Made by a program: the position numbers and the translations under genes. This document shows, one piece after another, positions 60,085-64,000 of a DNA stretch of 64,000 nucleotides (positions are counted from its first letter, which is position 1; every line of letters starts with the position of its first letter). The notes beneath the pieces were generated by a model. It saw nothing but the letters and a program-made list of their open reading frames with translations. It did not search any database and was not told where the DNA came from. Origin of the DNA: CAYWXV01 sp964462535 (GTDB lineage Bacteria > Bacteroidota > Ignavibacteria > OLB7); assembly GCA_964462535.1 (NCBI GenBank), contig CAYWXV010000001.1, forward strand, positions 62,001 to 126,000. Reading direction: 5' to 3'.

Positions 60085-60867
60085 GTGATCGAGAAACAGG
60101 ACTCCATCGTTCTTCACGTGCGACGCTATGGCGAGTCGAGTCGTATCGTGACGTTGTATACGCGCGATCGAGGCAAGATGGGTGTTGTGGCCCGAGGTGC
60201 TGCGCGTGGCAAGAACCGATTGGCGGCGCTGCTGCAGCCGATGAGTTGTGTTCGGATAGTCGTGTATGTTCGCGAGGGTCGTGACCTTCACAACCTGTCC
60301 GATGCTGAGACCATCCGGCGGTTTCCGGGGCTATCGGACTCGGTGGATAGGATGACGACCGGCCTGGCCCTCGTCGAGCTGGTTAATGCCGTTTCAATCG
60401 AGGATGACGCCAACCCAGACCTCTTTGACCTCCTGGTACTTGCCCTCCAGCGAACCGGAGAGTCAGGGGACCCCAGCGGCGTCCACATCTGGTTTCTCGC
60501 CCAGCTGGCCGCGTCGCTCGGGTATGCGTTGCAGACTGATCTTTGCGGCGTCTGCCAGGAGGAGATTGACATCCGGGGGGATGAAATACGCTTCAGCGCC
60601 AGCGTGGGCGCGCCACTATGCGGCGAGCACCAACGGGGAATCGCATGGACGCCACTCGCCAGAGATACGTATGAAGTGCTGCGTCAGATCGGCGACCCGT
60701 CGCGCGCTGACGCTTGGAACAAGCCTCTCAAACCTGCTGATTTTGCGCAGGTTCATGATTTGCTTCACAGATTCCTGCGCTACCACGTGGAAGGCATGAG
60801 GCGGTTGAAGGTCGGCGCCGTCTCCGCTCGCCTTCGGTCCGAGGACGAAGCCGGAGCCGGCATCTAA
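60085..60867 (+). CDS. recO: DNA repair protein RecO
   Basis: A 260-residue protein that, with RecR and RecF, loads RecA on SSB-coated DNA. The N-terminal OB fold begins EKQDSIVLHVRRYGESSRIV and contains LYTRDRGKMGVVARGAARGK and LQPMSCVRIVVYVREGRDLH. The zinc ligands of the C-terminal part are CGVC near residue 155 and CGEH near residue 180. Start codon is GTG at 60085. It follows the YdjM-like gene closely and is probably cotranscribed with it. Confidence 0.94.
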   Translation: MIEKQDSIVLHVRRYGESSRIVTLYTRDRGKMGVVARGAARGKNRLAALLQPMSCVRIVVYVREGRDLHNLSDAETIRRFPGLSDSVDRMTTGLALVELVNAVSIEDDANPDLFDLLVLALQRTGESGDPSGVHIWFLAQLAASLGYALQTDLCGVCQEEIDIRGDEIRFSASVGAPLCGEHQRGIAWTPLARDTYEVLRQIGDPSRADAWNKPLKPADFAQVHDLLHRFLRYHVEGMRRLKVGAVSARLRSEDEAGAGI

Positions 60868-60877
60868 ACGATTTTTT

Positions 60878-60904
60878 GGTTGAAACCGTCGACAAGGTTC
60901 AACC
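60878..60904. repeat. Inverted repeat in the recO-htrA gap
   Basis: A perfect 7-bp inverted repeat (GGTTGAA / TTCAACC) with a 13-nt spacer, 11 nt after the recO stop. It may be part of a recO terminator or an upstream element of htrA; the poly-T run lies before and not after it. Confidence 0.4.
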
Positions 60905-60936
60905 GTAGGGGCGTCGATCTTCCCAGCGGTTCACGA

Positions 60937-60974
60937 TCGTCGCACGCGAGCCCTTCGCACGGTTGTTGCGACGA
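60937..60974. repeat. Inverted repeat in the htrA leader
   Basis: A perfect 8-bp inverted repeat (TCGTCGCA / TGCGACGA) with a 22-nt spacer, about 50-90 nt upstream of the htrA ATG. Candidate regulatory site or leader hairpin. Confidence 0.4.
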
Positions 60975-61011
60975 CTTCGGTTTCACGCGAGAACAATCCA
61001 CACTAGGCACC

Positions 61012-61017
61012 AAGGAG
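61012..61017 (+). promoter_or_regulatory. Shine-Dalgarno AAGGAG that decides the htrA start
   Basis: AAGGAG lies 10 nt before the ATG at 61028 but only 1 nt before the GTG at 61019, so the ATG is the real start. Strong SD sequences are rare in this window. Confidence 0.75.
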
Positions 61018-61027
61018 AGTGTCAACC

Positions 61028-62563
61028 ATGACGAGGAAGCAAATCACCATTGTCGGACTGTTGATGGTCGCATGCGTGGCCACGGGCATAGTCCTGGCAA
61101 CTGATTGGAACAAGACGCCGTTCGGTTTGGCGGGGCCGGATGTAAAACTCGGCGCTGCCAGCGCTCCAGTCGTTCCGTCAAACGAGGTGACCGCAATAAA
61201 CAATGCATTCGTTGCTGTTAGTAGCGCCGTGACTCCTCAGGTCGTTTCCATCACCGTTACGAGCAAGGCAACGACCGCGAGTAATTCAGAGGAGCAGGAT
61301 TTTGAGGATCCAATGGACATGCGGAGGTTCTTCTTCGGTCCTGCGCCGGACCAGCCCCAGCGCGGTTCGGGATCCGGTGTCATTGTCAGCCCCGACGGGT
61401 ACATCCTTACCAACAACCATGTGGTTGAAGGGGGTGTAAACGGAACGGTGAAAGTGAACCTCAACGACGGGCGCGAGTTCGAAGCCAAAGTCGTCGGACG
61501 GGACTCCCTTACGGACCTTGCTGTAATCAAAGTTGAAGCCAGCGATCTCCCAACAGCGACGTTCGGGAACAGTGACGATCTGAAGGTTGGTTCACTTGTC
61601 CTCGCAGTTGGCAACCCGCTTGGGCTCAACTACACCGTGACGCAGGGAATTGTCTCTGCACTCGGGCGTGGTCAGCTCAACCTGAACGGAGGGAGCGGGT
61701 ACGGCGTCGAGGATTTCATTCAGACGGACGCCGCCATCAATCCGGGCAACTCCGGCGGTGGTTTATTCAATCTGAAGGGCGAGTTGATAGGCATCAATAG
61801 TGCCATCGCCACTCGTACCGGATACTACCAAGGGTACGGATTCGCGATTCCAATAAACCTGGCTCGCGCTGTGGCCGAGGACCTGATTGAGGACGGGCGT
61901 GTAAACCGGGGCTACATCGGCGTCACCATTCGGAGCATGGATTCAAAGCTTGCGAGGGCGCTTGGCGTTCCACAGGGACAAGGTGTTCTGGTAAGCGACA
62001 TCGTCAAGGGTGGTGCAGGAGAGGCCGCGGGCATCAAGCCCAATGACGTGATTCTAGAGGTGGATGGTCAGGGTGTGAACACGAGCAATCATCTCCAGAG
62101 TATCGTCGCACGTCGCCGAGCCGGTGACGACGTCAAGCTCAAGATCTTCCGCGACGGATCGACCATTGAGAAGACAATTCGACTCAAGGCGCGTGAGGAC
62201 TACGAGGCAGTGGCGAGTCGTGACAGCCGCGAGAATCCGACGGGTCGAACTTCCCCTTCATCGAACGGCTCGGTCGAAGTACCTGAACTCGATATGTCCA
62301 TTCGAATGCTGGACTCGCGAACCGCACGTGAGCGCAAAGTAGACAACGGCGTCTCCGTGTCTGGTGTTCAGACCTACGGCGAGGCCTTCAACGAAGGGAT
62401 CCGAGAAGGTGACGTCATTGTCTCTGCGAACCGCAAACAGGTCAGGACACCCGAGGACTTTGCCAGCATCGTAAGTGCAGCGTCAAACGGTGATATCATC
62501 CTTCTACAGCTGAAGCGGCGTGAAGGATCAACTGATCTCGTCGCTGTCGAAGTCAAGAAGTAA
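61028..62563 (+). CDS. htrA: Do-like periplasmic serine protease HtrA/DegP-DegQ
   Basis: A 511-residue envelope quality-control protease and chaperone. An N-terminal signal/anchor helix (ITIVGLLMVACVATGIVLAT) precedes the trypsin-like domain with the triad His in YILTNNHVVEGG, Asp in DSLTDLAVIKVEASDLP and Ser in INPGNSGGGLFNLKGELIG. Two PDZ domains follow (first near YIGVTIRSMDSKLARALGVP; second near SGVQTYGEAFNEGIREGDVI). The ATG at 61028 is chosen by its Shine-Dalgarno. A 160-bp leader region with two inverted repeats precedes it, suggesting regulation separate from recO. Convergent with the DUF1015 gene across a perfect hairpin. Confidence 0.96.
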   Translation: MTRKQITIVGLLMVACVATGIVLATDWNKTPFGLAGPDVKLGAASAPVVPSNEVTAINNAFVAVSSAVTPQVVSITVTSKATTASNSEEQDFEDPMDMRRFFFGPAPDQPQRGSGSGVIVSPDGYILTNNHVVEGGVNGTVKVNLNDGREFEAKVVGRDSLTDLAVIKVEASDLPTATFGNSDDLKVGSLVLAVGNPLGLNYTVTQGIVSALGRGQLNLNGGSGYGVEDFIQTDAAINPGNSGGGLFNLKGELIGINSAIATRTGYYQGYGFAIPINLARAVAEDLIEDGRVNRGYIGVTIRSMDSKLARALGVPQGQGVLVSDIVKGGAGEAAGIKPNDVILEVDGQGVNTSNHLQSIVARRRAGDDVKLKIFRDGSTIEKTIRLKAREDYEAVASRDSRENPTGRTSPSSNGSVEVPELDMSIRMLDSRTARERKVDNGVSVSGVQTYGEAFNEGIREGDVIVSANRKQVRTPEDFASIVSAASNGDIILLQLKRREGSTDLVAVEVKK

Positions 62564-62584
62564 AGATTTCGGAGCCTTGACGAC

Positions 62585-62622
62585 AAGAGGGCCTGTTGCT
62601 TCATTGAGCAACAGGCCCTCTT
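62585..62622. terminator. Bidirectional hairpin between htrA and DUF1015 genes
   Basis: A perfect 16-bp stem with a 6-nt loop (arms 62585-62600 and 62607-62622), 21 nt after the htrA stop and 14 nt before the end of the convergent gene. No long T-run flanks either side, but the stem begins AA and ends TT. Position and symmetry fit a shared terminator. Confidence 0.75.
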
Positions 62623-62636
62623 CGCAATTTCCTGAC

Positions 62637-63929
62637 TCAATCGAACAGATTGAAGAGGAGCCCGCTGGCCAGCTTCGGGTAGAAGTATGTGCTCTTTTGT
62701 GGCATTGTCGAGCCGCTTGCGGCGACTGACGTAACCTGTGCCACAGTTGGCGCGCGCATCATGACAACCATGTCGACGTCGGCACGTCCCGACGCTGCCA
62801 CAGCCTCGTCCGATGACTTCACATATCGAATGTTACGCTGTTCCTCCTGCGCGGCTCGCGTGATGCCTATGAGCCTCTCGAAAACATAGTCATGCAGAAT
62901 CGTGGCGTCTACTGCAGCCAACTGTGCGGGGGTTCCGGGTGAGGCGAGCAAGCCAGGATCGATACCATCCCGCAGGGTCACAAGCGCCGATTCGGTTCTG
63001 TGAATGAAATAGTACGTGGCATTTCTTTTCTCGTCCGCCAGTGCGAGCATGGCTTCATGTGGGTCGGTGCTCTTACGGACCACAAAGTAATCGCCAAGGA
63101 GGGAGACCAAGCCTTCAAAGTCGAAGTTCTCCAGGCCATGGACGACGCGGTGCGTCGGTAGAATCAGCAAGCCTGGGTCTGACGAAGGGGACAGAAAGAT
63201 CATGATCCAGGCCGCTGGGGATAGATCCGGAGATGTCTCGCCGACAGGTGACCCGGTCTCCACGCGATATGTCAGCGCCGTCTCGTACCTGTGATGACCG
63301 TCCACGATCACCACCTTCTGTTTCCGTACGTCCGCTATGAACTGTTGTACGACGTTCGCATCGGTCACTCGCCAAAGCCGATGGCGCACCTCATCGGCAT
63401 CCACTGCGTCCACGAGCGTCTGCGTTGTTCGCATGATCCCCTGCAAAAGGGACGACGATGCACCATCGGGGTCGTCGTACATGCCGAAAATCGGTTCGAC
63501 GTTACCGTTCGTCGCACGCATCAGGCTGAGTCTATCGGCCTTTGGTCCGCTTAACGTCCTCTCATGTGGAAGCACACTCCCCTCGACGAACTCTGCAAGG
63601 CGCATCACGACGACGATTCCACTTCTACTCCGAACTAGACCATCCTGGGGGTGGTGAAATTCCTGTGAATAGGGGTAGACCGCCGGGCCGGCGTCACGCG
63701 TGAGAACACCCTCTTGCACCCACGATCTCAACAGGTCGCCTGCCTCTTCATAGCGATGTTCGTCCCCTTTCGGAAGTATCAGACGAATGACATTGTGGGG
63801 GTCCCTTGTCAGAAGCTGCTCGTAGCGATCGTCGGAGATTACATCGTATGGCGGCGCTATAACGCGACCAAGATCCGGGTGCGTCTGTTCGTCGTAGCGG
63901 TACGGAGAAAAGGGCGCAATGTCGGGCAT
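62637..63929 (-). CDS. DUF1015 family protein
   Basis: A 430-residue protein of the DUF1015 family (HtpX-unrelated, HTH-free). Signature segments are VIAPPYDVISDDRYEQLLTR near the N-terminus, PHNVIRLILPKG, SVLPHERTLSGPKADRLSLM and VVIVDGHHRYETALTYRVE. The GHHRYETA motif looks like a metal- or phosphate-binding/catalytic site, and members have been proposed to act on small molecules, but no reaction is established. A TACCTTCG element lies 56 nt upstream. The region is divergent from a gene beyond the right edge. Confidence 0.92.
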   Translation of the reverse strand: MPDIAPFSPYRYDEQTHPDLGRVIAPPYDVISDDRYEQLLTRDPHNVIRLILPKGDEHRYEEAGDLLRSWVQEGVLTRDAGPAVYPYSQEFHHPQDGLVRSRSGIVVVMRLAEFVEGSVLPHERTLSGPKADRLSLMRATNGNVEPIFGMYDDPDGASSSLLQGIMRTTQTLVDAVDADEVRHRLWRVTDANVVQQFIADVRKQKVVIVDGHHRYETALTYRVETGSPVGETSPDLSPAAWIMIFLSPSSDPGLLILPTHRVVHGLENFDFEGLVSLLGDYFVVRKSTDPHEAMLALADEKRNATYYFIHRTESALVTLRDGIDPGLLASPGTPAQLAAVDATILHDYVFERLIGITRAAQEEQRNIRYVKSSDEAVAASGRADVDMVVMMRAPTVAQVTSVAASGSTMPQKSTYFYPKLASGLLFNLFD

Positions 63930-63962
63930 GGACTGCTGGGAGTCAGTTTTGTTGAAGGCTCG

Positions 63963-63970
63963 TATCTTCG
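63963..63970 (+). promoter_or_regulatory. Candidate -7 promoter element for a gene beyond the right edge (TATCTTCG)
   Basis: A full match on the plus strand, 30 nt from the end of the window and divergent from the DUF1015 promoter. The gene it serves is not in view. Confidence 0.45.
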
Positions 63971-63985
63971 GGCCGGTTAGCGCCG

Positions 63986-63993
63986 CGAAGGTA
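63986..63993 (-). promoter_or_regulatory. Candidate -7 promoter element for the DUF1015 gene (TACCTTCG)
   Basis: It matches the recurring motif and lies 56 nt upstream of the ATG at 63929. A -33 element would fall outside the window. Confidence 0.5.
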
Positions 63994-64000
63994 CATCGCG

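Noticed and set aside
1..64000. T9SS machinery genes (porK-N, sov, porV)
   Set aside because: I found cargo-like C-termini but no gene that I could identify as a T9SS core component; the barrels at 738 and 40908 and the DUF5723 pair lack recognisable PorV/PorP signatures.

Overview
This window looks like chromosomal DNA of a Gram-negative bacterium of the Bacteroidota/Chlorobiota/Ignavibacteria side of the FCB group. My best guess at lineage is the Kapabacteria (OPB56-like) branch, by inference from gene content only. Three large secreted proteins (1578-4247, 16775-22183, 41858-45640) end in what look like type IX secretion (T9SS) C-terminal sorting domains and use choice-of-anchor-D, SBBP-propeller and cohesin-like modules typical of that group. 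A bacillithiol synthase (BshA) is present. At least 13 genes are preceded by a TAnnTTTG/TAYCTTYG element, which is the -7 motif of Bacteroidota-type primary sigma factors. Several of these elements lie 6-20 nt from the start codon, so some transcripts are probably leaderless or nearly so, and clear Shine-Dalgarno sequences are rare. No T9SS machinery gene is visible. No insertion sequence, prophage or CRISPR array was seen.

Layout. 1-4247 (minus): a surface operon with a VWA/choice-of-anchor-D T9SS cargo, an outer-membrane barrel and a PD40 protein cut by the window edge. 4514-6718: recG. 6737-10607 (minus): a DUF2138-DUF1175 (YfaA-YfaT-like) pair plus a thiopurine methyltransferase. 10696-13263 (minus): GH57 glycosidase and a VOC protein. 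13333-22183 (plus): truA, priA and a 1802-residue SBBP/Ig-like T9SS cargo. 22203-26329 (minus): an MltD-like lipoprotein with four LysM domains, and an orphan nuoF. 26374-34104 (plus): HIT hydrolase, der, M20 dipeptidase, SDR epimerase, then a tightly overlapped folate block (5-FCL, pabB, pabA, pabC). 34077-36061 (minus): bshA and an inositol monophosphatase. 36105-39373 (plus): yigZ, an Omp85/TamA-like protein and a glutaminyl cyclase. 39374-40786 (minus): rsmB. 40908-49327 (plus): an envelope block (barrel, 1260-residue T9SS cargo, small dimeric alpha/beta-barrel protein, two DUF5723 barrels). 49352-50689 (minus): a ClpB with only its second ATPase domain. 50915-57442 (plus): plsY, gpsA, waaA, larC (interrupted by an assembly gap), ugd, a MerR regulator and tRNA-Pro. 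57500-59469 (minus): a degenerate tyrosine recombinase coupled to corA. 59556-62563 (plus): a YdjM-like membrane protein with no ordinary start codon, recO, htrA. 62637-63929 (minus): DUF1015.

Most of the window is ordinary housekeeping and envelope biogenesis (LPS/Kdo, phospholipid, UDP-glucuronate, DNA repair, tRNA/rRNA modification, folate, low-molecular-weight thiol). The items most worth a second look are the recombinase-like protein lacking three active-site residues and coupled to corA, the ClpB lacking NBD1, the five-module repeat protein at 41858-45640, the shared cohesin-like/Cys/CTD tail of the three T9SS cargos, the YfaA/YfaT-like pair with no macroglobulin neighbour, and the larC gap flanked by an exact 55-bp duplication that is an assembly artefact.
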